From contig JAAYBY010000336.1 in NCBI GenBank assembly GCA_012729935.1, positions 1-8,092 of the forward strand: a stretch of 8,092 nt of DNA, in the 5' to 3' direction. How positions within the stretch are numbered: position 1 is the first letter of the stretch; every line of letters starts with the position of its first letter. The notes below the pieces were generated by a model. It saw nothing but the letters and a program-made list of their open reading frames with translations, ran no database searches and was not told where the DNA came from. Source of the stretch: Clostridiaceae bacterium. Lineage in GTDB: Bacteria > Bacillota > Clostridia > Saccharofermentanales > UBA5734. Shown piece after piece: positions 1 to 6,380 of the stretch. The translations under genes and the position numbers were made by a program.

Positions 1-452
1 TCATCAAACCAGTGCCACCAGTTCAAATCTCCGGCATGGAAGAGTGTAAAGCTTTTGAGACTGATCAGAAAAGAAACACCCTGGTCTGTTGATCCATATG
101 TCTGCACAGTCAGATCTTCAATGTTAGCTGACTGATCGGGTGACATCACGTGCAGGTGTTGTTTGTCCGCTCCCGCATTTATATCACTGCTGAACACGTA
201 GCGCACCGGTTTACCGAAACGGTCAAAATTCAAAATGTCCCGGTCAAAATGATCGCGATGGTTGTGGGAAGCGAAAACGAAAACGCGAAGGATGTCAGGG
301 TCGAAAATTGCAGACTGAACACGGTTGATGTTCTTCTCCCGTTGATCACGATTCTGTGGGTCACTGTAAAAATCGAAAATCAGCAGCGTCTCACTCACTT
401 TTACCAGATATCCACTATGAAATAAGTAAGTGACCTTCAATCCTGATGACAT
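1..452 (-). CDS. MBL-fold metallo-hydrolase, N-terminal 150 residues (truncated by window edge)
   Basis: The reading frame opens at the ATG at 452-450 and runs without a stop to the left edge, giving 150 residues. The protein shows the metallo-beta-lactamase zinc motif H-x-H-x-D-H as SHNHRDHFD (H63, H65, D67, H68), and a later FHAGDLNWW segment (H139, D142) that fits the second metal-ligand region. The first 30 residues (YLFHSGYLVKV..LLIFDFY) match the first beta-strands of this fold. Such proteins are usually soluble di-metal hydrolases; the substrate cannot be told from sequence. The start is supported by GAGGAGG (complement of 459-465) six bases upstream. The desaturase-like gene ends 37 bases upstream on the same strand with no terminator between, so the two are probably co-transcribed. 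The fold assignment is firm; the function is open. The C-terminus lies outside the window. Confidence 0.88.
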   Translation of the reverse strand, partial: MSSGLKVTYLFHSGYLVKVSETLLIFDFYSDPQNRDQREKNINRVQSAIFDPDILRVFVFASHNHRDHFDRDILNFDRFGKPVRYVFSSDINAGADKQHLHVMSPDQSANIEDLTVQTYGSTDQGVSFLISLKSFTLFHAGDLNWWHWFD

Positions 453-489
453 AGAGCTCCTCCTCGATCTATTGAAATTCCCCTGCCTG

Positions 490-1563
490 TCAAATGCCCT
501 TGAACCAGCCGTATTTCTCACGCCATTGCGTATAACTGCCGAAAACCTCCGGGCTCTGTTTCGCCAGCTTGATCAGTCTGGGAACAGCGCGCTCTTTCGG
601 CGGTAACTGATCTGCAGCAAAGCGGCTGAATTTCTTGAGATTATAGCAGGGAATCGATGCAAACATATGATGTTCAATGTGATATTCCATGTGCCAGTAT
701 AAAATCGAACTGATCGGATCAAGCAGGGCATCACCACAGCTGATCCGGTAATCCGGCTCATTGACCCGGCAGTTCGCGTGCTGATGAATACCACAGAGAT
801 AGGTATGGAACCCCGGACCATAAAAAGGCGCTAATGTTATGATGATGAGCAGGAACCAGTGGCCGGTCAAAATGGCAGCGGCTGCAAAGACGACATGAAA
901 GATAAGAGAAATGACCGCAAATTGATGAACAGCTTTTCTATCCTGATCGTTTGCTCTTTCTAAGACAAATTGTTCCCACAAATCTAAACGATACCCTCGC
1001 TGCCGCCAGCCTTTGCTCGTCGGTTTCAGGGTAAATAGACGAGCCAGTGACACGACCAGCTGACGGAACCGAAAAACACCAAAAAACAGGAGTAGCACGG
1101 ACTTGAGTCCGAGATCAACATAATTGGCGGTATCCTCACCATCACTGTTTTGAAAGAGTGTGTATCGATGATGGTACTGCATATGGCTGATCTTATAAAA
1201 ATAGGGATTATACGGCCAATACAAAAGACCAAATAGAATAATAACAGATTGATTCAGCCATTTGCTCTTAAAGACGGTGTTGTGTGTCAGTTCATGAATA
1301 CCAAATCCGAAATGGCCATAGATCATACCGTGCAGATAAAGTCCAAACGCAAGCAGCACCCACATTTGATTCAAAAAAGCAAAGTAGGAGAGAGCTGCGG
1401 TCAGCGCGATCAGGGTCAGAAAACTGATGGTCTGGACAAGTCCCTTCCAATTGCTTCGTTCGTTGAATCGCTTCAAATCCTCTCTCGAAATATCAACTTT
1501 AATCCAACGAACAGTTACGTGACGCCATTCCTCGAACGGGTTCCATACATTTGTCTTCTCCAT
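490..1563 (-). CDS. Membrane fatty acid desaturase-superfamily protein
   Basis: This 357-residue protein carries the three histidine clusters that bind the di-iron centre of membrane desaturases and hydroxylases: HELTH (H90, H94), HMQYHH (H127, H131, H132) and HIEHH (H295, H298, H299), plus H260 and H262 in GIHQH. Hydrophobic stretches near 44-62, 68-88, 105-118, 155-165, 215-235 and 236-250 fit an integral membrane enzyme with its His boxes facing the cytoplasm. Family members use O2 and reduced ferredoxin or cytochrome b5-type donors to desaturate or hydroxylate acyl chains or other lipids; the substrate here is not evident. The ATG at 1563 is chosen because CAGGAGGTG (complement of 1567-1575) precedes it. 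An in-frame ATG at 1674 would add 37 residues unlike the family. The MBL-hydrolase gene follows 37 bases downstream. An O2-using enzyme suggests the host meets oxygen. Confidence 0.88.
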   Translation of the reverse strand: MEKTNVWNPFEEWRHVTVRWIKVDISREDLKRFNERSNWKGLVQTISFLTLIALTAALSYFAFLNQMWVLLAFGLYLHGMIYGHFGFGIHELTHNTVFKSKWLNQSVIILFGLLYWPYNPYFYKISHMQYHHRYTLFQNSDGEDTANYVDLGLKSVLLLFFGVFRFRQLVVSLARLFTLKPTSKGWRQRGYRLDLWEQFVLERANDQDRKAVHQFAVISLIFHVVFAAAAILTGHWFLLIIITLAPFYGPGFHTYLCGIHQHANCRVNEPDYRISCGDALLDPISSILYWHMEYHIEHHMFASIPCYNLKKFSRFAADQLPPKERAVPRLIKLAKQSPEVFGSYTQWREKYGWFKGI

Positions 1564-1710
1564 ACGCACCTCCTGCCACATTTCAATTTTCATTTTTTCA
1601 TCTATAATTAACAGAGCAGTCTGCAATTGAACAATATAAATGATCTCATGAAGACTTACAGATACCCCGATCATAACAAGACATGACCTTCACTGTAAAT
1701 AAGTTATCTT

Positions 1711-1761
1711 CAAATAAACAAACAACCGGCGTTTTGTTGAACCAACAACCTGAAACACCGG
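1711..1761 (-). terminator. Rho-independent terminator, minus strand
   Basis: An imperfect stem-loop pairs CCGG (1726-1729) with CCGG (1758-1761), GTTT (1731-1734) with AAAC (1753-1756), and GTTG (1736-1739) with CAAC (1743-1746), around a 3-base loop. Read on the minus strand it is followed by the T-rich tract TTGTTTGTTTATTT (complement of 1712-1725). There is no comparable T-tract on the plus side. It sits about 48 bases beyond the stop codon of the broken gene at 1809-1913, so it is probably that gene's original terminator. Confidence 0.65.
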
Positions 1762-1808
1762 CCAGTCTGTCTTACTGCATTTGCAGCTGCGGGAATTGTC
1801 TGACACTG

Positions 1809-1913
1809 CTACTTGAGGAATTTGCCAAAGAAACCTTTGATATCATCCATGACATCACCGTCTTTATCAGCATCCAGAAGACTGGCAATACCGGATACAC
1901 CTCCGGACAGCAA
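1809..1913 (-). pseudogene. Remnant C-terminus of a small DUF937/YidB-like protein (probable)
   Basis: On the minus strand, codons from 1913 to the TAG at 1811-1809 encode 34 residues rich in Gly/Ser and then LLDADKDGDVMDDI, followed by KGFFGKFLK. The D-x-D-x-D-G loop resembles an EF-hand or dockerin calcium loop. From family memory, Asp-rich tails of this kind followed by a G-K-F-like ending are common at the C-termini of DUF937 proteins. No usable start exists: the frame is blocked by TGA (complement of 1920-1922), and upstream of it are only 17 unrelated codons from an ATG at 1973. The N-terminal domain of roughly 100 or more residues is missing. A terminator lies just downstream and a promoter-like element upstream, consistent with an internal deletion. 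That this is a real former gene is likely; the family name is tentative. Confidence 0.5.
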
Positions 1914-2028
1914 ATCACATCAGAAAACATGAAGAATGGTGCTTATATTTATTCGATTCATCGTATCGATCATGAATGATCGTCTGGTCTTCCTTTCGTA
2001 ATAGATGCAATATATGACATGTCCTTTC

Positions 2029-2058
2029 AGTGTATGACGCCATATATAGTGAGGTCAA
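2029..2058 (-). promoter_or_regulatory. Possible minus-strand sigma-70 promoter in front of the pseudogene tail
   Basis: Read on the minus strand, TTGACC (complement of 2053-2058) and TACACT (complement of 2029-2034) are separated by 18 bases, matching the consensus at 5/6 and 4/6 positions. A purine-rich GAAAGGAAG follows near the complement of 1989-1997. It points towards the decayed coding tail at 1809-1913 and could be the original promoter of that gene. The match could also arise by chance. Confidence 0.4.
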
Positions 2059-2158
2059 TTTGTTCGTTTACTATATCTATGGACATCAGAGCTGTTTCGA
2101 TCTCTGAAGACTGTTGATTTTTGTACCTCAAATGCTTTCTGCGCATGCAAGTCACAGG

Positions 2159-2187
2159 TTGACATCTTTCAGTGCAATTCGTATAAT
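2159..2187 (+). promoter_or_regulatory. Perfect consensus sigma-70/sigma-A promoter of the liv operon
   Basis: TTGACA (2159-2164), a 17-base spacer and TATAAT (2182-2187) match the consensus at every position and at the optimal spacing. Transcription would start near 2194, leaving a leader of roughly 93 bases before livK. A 7-base direct repeat AATTCGT (2176-2182 and 2185-2191) straddles the -10 box and could be an operator, since a perfect promoter would otherwise be strong and unregulated. Confidence 0.85.
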
Positions 2188-2236
2188 TCGTGCATATTCA
2201 TGAGACACATAAAATGCGAAACTGTTTGTTCAATCA

Positions 2237-2249
2237 GGTGCACAGCACC
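2237..2249 (+). promoter_or_regulatory. Small leader stem-loop upstream of livK
   Basis: GGTGC (2237-2241) can pair with GCACC (2245-2249) around a 3-base loop. A second GCACC copy at 2251-2255 (after AG, reading GGCACC) offers an alternative partner. It lies in the 5' leader just before the livK ribosome binding site (AGGAGG, 2271-2276). There is no T-tract, so it is not a terminator. Any role in mRNA stability or translation is speculative. Confidence 0.3.
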
Positions 2250-2286
2250 AGGCACCAACAACAAATTATCAGGAGGTAGCAACCAC

Positions 2287-3447
2287 ATGCATACACGTCG
2301 ATTCCGTATTCTCACGTTAGTTCTCGCCCTGAGCATGGTTTTTCTCGCCGGCTGTACGGCAAAACCAACCGGAGGAACAGGCACACCGATCAAAATCGGT
2401 GGCATCGGTCCGCTGACAGGCGGCGCAGCCGTCTATGGATCATCAGTCGCCAACGGCGCTAAAATAGCACTTGAAGAAGTCAATGCGCTCGGTGGTCTGC
2501 AGTTCGAACTGAATTTTCAGGATGATGAGCACGATGCGGAAAAATCCGTTAATGCTTATAACACGCTGAAAGACTGGGGCATGCAGATCCTCTGCGGCAC
2601 AGTCACCACAACTCCTGGAATCGCTGTTTCAACCGAGGCGTTCAAAGACCGCATCTTCACACTGACACCGTCTGCTTCTTCAACGAAGGTCATTGAAGGC
2701 AAGGACAATGTCTATCAGTTGTGCTTCACCGATCCCAACCAGGGAATTGCATCCGCCCAGTATATCGCTGACAACAAGCTTGGAACCAAGATCGCGATTA
2801 TCTACAACAATGCTGATGCCTATTCAACCGGTATTTATGAAAAATTTATCAGTGAAGCTGCCGGTAATAATCTGGAAGTGGTCAGCACAACGACCTTTAC
2901 CGAAGACACAGCCAACGATTTCAACGTTCAGCTGACCGAGGCGAAGAACGCCGGTGCCGACTTGATTTTCCTGCCGATTTATTATCAGCCGGCGTCCTTA
3001 ATCCTCACCCAGGCCGATGCCATGGGGTATGCACCTAAATTTTTCGGTGTGGACGGCATGGACGGTATTCTGACCATGGAAAACTTCAATACCGAACTGG
3101 CCGAAGGGGTCATGCTTTTGACACCATTCGCGGCGGATGCCAAGGATGAGCGCACTGTTGACTTCGTTGCGAAGTATCAGGAAGCGTACAAAGAAATTCC
3201 TAACCAGTTCGCAGCCGATGGATATGACTGCATCTACGCTATTTACGAAGCCTGTACAAAAGCGGGAATCACAGCTGATATGGACGCCGCGACTATCTGC
3301 GATAAGATGATTGCCGCCTTTACCGCCAGTGATTTCAGCGTCGATGGTTTGACAGGTGAAAACATGACCTGGTCAAAAACCGGCGAGGTTGCAAAAGCAC
3401 CTAAAGGTATGGTTATCGAAAACGGCGTCTATGTCGGTATGAACTAA
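2287..3447 (+). CDS. livK: Branched-chain amino acid ABC transporter, substrate-binding lipoprotein
   Basis: This 386-residue protein is a LivJ/LivK-type binding protein that captures the substrate outside the membrane and delivers it to the LivHM permease. The N-terminus has basic residues (R4, R5, R7), a hydrophobic core and the lipobox L20-A21-G22-C23, so it is lipid-anchored at C23. The mature chain opens with a Thr/Gly-rich linker and then IKIGGIGPLTGGAAVYG (35-51), the classic first strand and ligand-loop signature of the Peripla_BP_6 fold. DDEHD (79-83) and the TPSASST segment (127-133) match the hinge and ligand-contact regions. Length fits the family. The ATG at 2287 is chosen for AGGAGG at 2271-2276 and the signal peptide; an in-frame ATG at 2200 would bury the signal. 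It is the first gene of the liv operon. Leu/Ile/Val is the usual ligand, but related proteins bind amides, urea or aromatic compounds. Confidence 0.93.
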   Translation: MHTRRFRILTLVLALSMVFLAGCTAKPTGGTGTPIKIGGIGPLTGGAAVYGSSVANGAKIALEEVNALGGLQFELNFQDDEHDAEKSVNAYNTLKDWGMQILCGTVTTTPGIAVSTEAFKDRIFTLTPSASSTKVIEGKDNVYQLCFTDPNQGIASAQYIADNKLGTKIAIIYNNADAYSTGIYEKFISEAAGNNLEVVSTTTFTEDTANDFNVQLTEAKNAGADLIFLPIYYQPASLILTQADAMGYAPKFFGVDGMDGILTMENFNTELAEGVMLLTPFAADAKDERTVDFVAKYQEAYKEIPNQFAADGYDCIYAIYEACTKAGITADMDAATICDKMIAAFTASDFSVDGLTGENMTWSKTGEVAKAPKGMVIENGVYVGMN

Positions 3448-3462
3448 GACTGACTGCTGATC

Positions 3463-3526
3463 GCCCTCTCAACATTTTAAACTGCGCCGGAAGAGGGCTG
3501 CCGTTTCGCACGGCGCTCTCTTTCTT
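3463..3526 (+). terminator. Intercistronic terminator/attenuator between livK and livH
   Basis: The stem pairs 3490-3498 (GAAGAGGGC) with 3515-3523 and GCCGT (3500-3504) with ACGGC (3510-3514). It has a bulged T3499, loop TTCGC, and a short T-rich tail TTTCTT (3521-3526) that overlaps the base of the stem. GCCCTCT at 3463-3469 is perfectly complementary to AGAGGGC at 3492-3498, part of the terminator's 5' arm, and could form a competing antiterminator. GCGCCG (3484-3489) can also pair with CGGCGC (3511-3516). The weak T-tract suggests partial read-through, giving more livK mRNA than livHMGF, as expected for a binding protein needed in excess. No start-proximal promoter is obvious between here and livH. 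Confidence 0.6.
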
Positions 3527-3568
3527 CCGATTAGACTGCAGTATCAGCTTGATGAACCGAGGTAATCT

Positions 3569-4450
3569 ATGACATTTCTTTCATATCTGATCAGCGGATT
3601 GAGTCTCGGCAGCGTCTATGCGATCATCGCACTTGGCTACACCATGGTATATGGCATCGCCAAAATGCTCAATTTCGCGCATGGCGATGTCATCATGGTG
3701 GGCGGCTACATGTCGTTTATCGCGACCGCTCATCTTGGCTGGCCACCGCTGGCTTCTGTATTGTTGGCTATGGTGGTTTGTACAGCGCTTGGCATCGTAA
3801 TCGAACGGTTTGCTTATAAACCTTTGCGGGCTGCTCCCTCTTTAGCCGTACTGATCACTGCAATCGGGGTCAGTTATTTTTTACAGAACGCGGCATTGTT
3901 GATCTGGTCATCCAATCCTAAGAGTTTTACTTCAATCGTCAGACTGCCTTCCCTCAAACTTTTCGACGGTGAACTGACTGTGTCCAGTGTTGCAATCGTG
4001 ACGATCATTTCGTGTATTATCATTATCATTGCTTTGACCTTTGTTATTGGAAAAACAAAAATCGGCAAAGCGATGAGGGCTGTTTCTGAAGACAAGGAAG
4101 CCGCCCAGTTGATGGGTATCAGTGTTAACCAGACCATTTCTGTCACATTCGCCATCGGCAGCGCTTTAGCAGCGATTGCCGGCGTTCTGCTTTGCTCAGC
4201 CTACCCCATCCTGATGCCTACAACCGGCTCAATGCCGGGTATTAAGGCTTTTACAGCAGCTGTTTTTGGTGGAATCGGTTCAATTCCAGGTGCGTTCTGG
4301 GGCGGTCTGCTGCTGGGGATGATCGAAATATTTGGCAAAGCCTACATATCGACCGAACTGTCCGATGCGATTGTCTTCTCGATTCTCATCATTGTCCTGC
4401 TGGTCAAACCAACAGGCCTGATGGGCAAGAAGATCAGCGAGAAGGTGTAG
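3569..4450 (+). CDS. livH: Branched-chain amino acid ABC transporter, permease LivH
   Basis: This 293-residue integral membrane protein is one half of the transmembrane channel of the LIV-I type importer. It has the family opening SGLSLGSVYAIIALGYTMVYG (9-29) followed by LNFAHGD (34-40), which is diagnostic of LivH. About eight hydrophobic segments follow. A cytoplasmic coupling loop GKAMRAVSEDKEAAQLMGI (166-184) contains the EAA motif (177-179) that contacts the ATPases. The C-terminal FGGIGSIPGAFWGG (233-246) and KPTGLMGKK (280-288) are also typical. Length matches the family. GAGGT (3559-3563) lies five bases before the ATG. It sits 121 bases after livK, beyond the attenuator-like stem-loop, and its TAG abuts the GTG-ATG start region of livM, so the two permeases are translationally linked. 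Confidence 0.96.
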   Translation: MTFLSYLISGLSLGSVYAIIALGYTMVYGIAKMLNFAHGDVIMVGGYMSFIATAHLGWPPLASVLLAMVVCTALGIVIERFAYKPLRAAPSLAVLITAIGVSYFLQNAALLIWSSNPKSFTSIVRLPSLKLFDGELTVSSVAIVTIISCIIIIIALTFVIGKTKIGKAMRAVSEDKEAAQLMGISVNQTISVTFAIGSALAAIAGVLLCSAYPILMPTTGSMPGIKAFTAAVFGGIGSIPGAFWGGLLLGMIEIFGKAYISTELSDAIVFSILIIVLLVKPTGLMGKKISEKV

Positions 4451-4453
4451 GTG

Positions 4454-5545
4454 ATGCAAATGAAACTCAAATTAACCGGAACAAAGAGAACCCGCAGCAA
4501 CGCCATCACCTACGGCATCGTCGTCCTGGCTTTTCTTCTGGTTCAAATAGTTGACGGAACCGGTAATCTGACCAGCTCCCTTCGTGGTCAGCTGGTCCCG
4601 ATCTGCGCCTACATTGTGATGGCTATATCGCTTAACCTGACGGTAGGCATACTCGGCGAGCTCAGTCTGGGTCATGCCGGGTTCATGAGTCTCGGTGCGT
4701 TCAGCGGTGTTATCGTCTCTGTATCTCTGCAAGAAAGTATTGTTTCAGATCCAGTCCGATTGCTGGTTTCTCTTGTTATCGGTGCTGTTATTGCCGGCCT
4801 ATTTGGTATTGTCGTTGGTGTTCCGGCTCTTCGGCTGCGTGGGGATTATCTGGCCATCGTCACACTGGCTTTCGGTGAGATCATCAAAAATGTCATCAAC
4901 ACACTGCATGTCGGCATAGGCCGGAACGGTCTGCGCATCAGTATGACCGATCAAGCTTCGCTGAACCTCGGCGAAGGCGGGACGGTGATTATTCAAGGTC
5001 CGATAGGTGCTGTTGGTATCAATAAAACTTCAACATTTACCGCCGGTATTATTCTGATCCTTGTCACATTATTCATTGTGCTCAACCTGGTCCACAGTCG
5101 CAGCGGCCGGGCAATCATGGCTGTCCGCGACAACAGGATTGCCGCTGAATCCGTTGGCATCAGTGTCACACGTTATAAGCTGACAGCATTTATCATTTCA
5201 GCTGCACTTGCTGGTGCTGCCGGGGCACTCTATGCGTTGAATTATTCAACGGTGGTCGCCCGGAAATTTGATTTTAACACCTCTATTCTCGTGCTCGTCT
5301 TCGTTGTGCTGGGCGGTATCGGCAATATTCGCGGTTCAATTATCGCTGCCACCGTCTTAACCGTACTGCCGGAAATGCTGAGAGCATTTAATGACTATCG
5401 GATGCTGGCCTATGCGATCATTCTGATTATCGTCATGCTTACCTCTAACAATGATCAGCTTAAGCAGCTGATCCAGCGGGCAACCAGTATTTTCCGGCGC
5501 AACAAAGATTCGCGACGTAAAGGAGAGGAGTCTACTCATGCCTAG
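4454..5545 (+). CDS. livM: Branched-chain amino acid ABC transporter, permease LivM
   Basis: This 363-residue permease pairs with LivH to form the channel. Diagnostic LivM sequence includes AISLNLTVGILGELSLGHAG (58-76, the loop after the first conserved helix), LRLRGDYLAIVTLAFGEI (126-143) and the coupling loop GRAIMAVRDNRIAAESVGI (218-236), with the EAA-like motif at 230-231. LGGIGNIRG (286-294) is the second conserved loop. The C-terminus is strongly basic (RRNKDSRRKG), so likely cytoplasmic. Three starts are possible: GTG 4451, ATG 4454 and ATG 4460. ATG 4454 is chosen because GAGAAGG (4439-4445) lies eight bases upstream. The start follows the livH stop almost directly, and the 3' end overlaps livG by eight bases, indicating translational coupling. 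Confidence 0.95.
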   Translation: MQMKLKLTGTKRTRSNAITYGIVVLAFLLVQIVDGTGNLTSSLRGQLVPICAYIVMAISLNLTVGILGELSLGHAGFMSLGAFSGVIVSVSLQESIVSDPVRLLVSLVIGAVIAGLFGIVVGVPALRLRGDYLAIVTLAFGEIIKNVINTLHVGIGRNGLRISMTDQASLNLGEGGTVIIQGPIGAVGINKTSTFTAGIILILVTLFIVLNLVHSRSGRAIMAVRDNRIAAESVGISVTRYKLTAFIISAALAGAAGALYALNYSTVVARKFDFNTSILVLVFVVLGGIGNIRGSIIAATVLTVLPEMLRAFNDYRMLAYAIILIIVMLTSNNDQLKQLIQRATSIFRRNKDSRRKGEESTHA

Positions 5546-6377
5546 CACCAGTAAAATGGTTCCGGTACCAAGCCGTGCCATTATTCCCGAGCGTGATCTC
5601 AATGCGACACCAATCCTGGAAGTCAGCCATTTGAGCGTTCATTTTGGTGGATTAAATGCAGTCGAGGATTTCAGCATCATCGTCGGGCGGACGGAAATCG
5701 CCGGTCTGATCGGACCAAATGGTGCCGGAAAGACAACGGTTTTTAATCTACTGACCAAAGTCTATCAGCCGACACGCGGTGCGATTCTGCTTGACGGCAA
5801 CGATACTGCCGGGATGAACACTGTTCAGATCAGCCAGGCGGGAATCGCCAGGACTTTTCAGAACATCCGACTTTTCCAGTCGCTGAGTGTGGCAGATAAT
5901 GTAAAAATCGGCCTGCACAATCAAGTCAAATACAGCACGATGAGCGGTATCCTCCGTCTTCCCAGCTTCTGGAGATCTGAACGTCGCGCACATGATGAAG
6001 CGATGGAACTTCTTTCAATCTTCAACATGCAGCACATGGCCAACTACAAAGCCGGTTCACTGCCATATGGTGCTCAGCGACGACTTGAAATTGTCAGGGC
6101 ACTGGCTACACGACCTTCTCTGCTGCTGCTTGATGAGCCGGCAGCCGGTATGAATCCATCGGAAACCGAAGAGCTGATGGCCAACATCATCAAAATCCGT
6201 GATATGTTCCAGATCGCCATCATGCTGATCGAACATGACATGCGTCTTGTTATGGGAATCTGCGAAGGCATTGCTGTCCTCAACTACGGTAAAATCATCG
6301 CCAAGGGTACACCCGAGGAAATACAAGCCGACCCGGCTGTCATTGAAGCGTATCTTGGCCAGAAGAAGGAGGCTTAA
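5538..6377 (+). CDS. livG: Branched-chain amino acid ABC transporter, ATP-binding protein LivG
   Basis: One of two ATPases that power the importer, 279 residues and cytoplasmic. It has Walker A GPNGAGKTT (59-67), Q-loop TFQNIRLF (106-113, Q108), signature LPYGAQRRLEI (175-185), Walker B LLLLDEP (195-201) and switch histidine H233 in IEHDM. HFGGLNAVEDF near 35-45 and the C-terminal VIEAYLGQ are typical of LivG. The LPYGAQRR signature replaces the canonical LSGGQ but is normal for this subfamily. About 25 residues (MPSTSKMVPVPSRAIIPERD...) precede the usual start of the domain, slightly more than most LivG proteins. The ATG at 5538 is favoured by GGAGAGGAG (5522-5530) seven bases upstream. The gene overlaps livM by eight bases and is followed by livF after only three. 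Confidence 0.95.
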   Translation: MPSTSKMVPVPSRAIIPERDLNATPILEVSHLSVHFGGLNAVEDFSIIVGRTEIAGLIGPNGAGKTTVFNLLTKVYQPTRGAILLDGNDTAGMNTVQISQAGIARTFQNIRLFQSLSVADNVKIGLHNQVKYSTMSGILRLPSFWRSERRAHDEAMELLSIFNMQHMANYKAGSLPYGAQRRLEIVRALATRPSLLLLDEPAAGMNPSETEELMANIIKIRDMFQIAIMLIEHDMRLVMGICEGIAVLNYGKIIAKGTPEEIQADPAVIEAYLGQKKEA

Positions 6378-6380
6378 GTG

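Larger units (their letters stand above)
1564..2286. other. Intergenic region of about 720 bases with no intact gene
   Basis: This spacer separates the leftward desaturase/hydrolase unit from the rightward liv operon. It contains a minus-strand terminator (1711-1761), a short decayed coding tail on the minus strand (1809-1913), a minus-strand promoter-like element (2029-2058), and the liv promoter and leader (2159-2286). I see no convincing promoter for the desaturase gene between 1564 and 1710; AT-rich stretches such as the complement of 1602-1616 are only weak -10 candidates. The 98-codon plus-strand frame at 1683-1979 is the antisense of the decayed tail and terminator and is not called. 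I see nothing recognisable in 2059-2158. Confidence 0.7.

Noticed and set aside
150..425. 91-codon plus-strand open frame at the left end
   Set aside because: It is antisense to the MBL-fold hydrolase, which has the H-x-H-x-D-H motif and a strong ribosome binding site.
1564..1674. Longer start (ATG at 1674) for the desaturase-like gene
   Set aside because: The extra 37 residues do not resemble the family, and a near-ideal CAGGAGGTG lies just before the ATG at 1563.
1683..1979. 98-codon plus-strand open frame in the spacer
   Set aside because: It has no ribosome binding site, low-complexity and Cys-rich unlike sequence, and it runs antisense over the minus-strand terminator and the DxDxDG coding tail, which explain the region better.
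2200..2286. In-frame upstream ATG that would extend livK by 29 residues
   Set aside because: It would lie only a few bases from the predicted transcription start with no ribosome binding site, and would place the lipoprotein signal peptide internally. AGGAGG at 2271-2276 supports the start at 2287.
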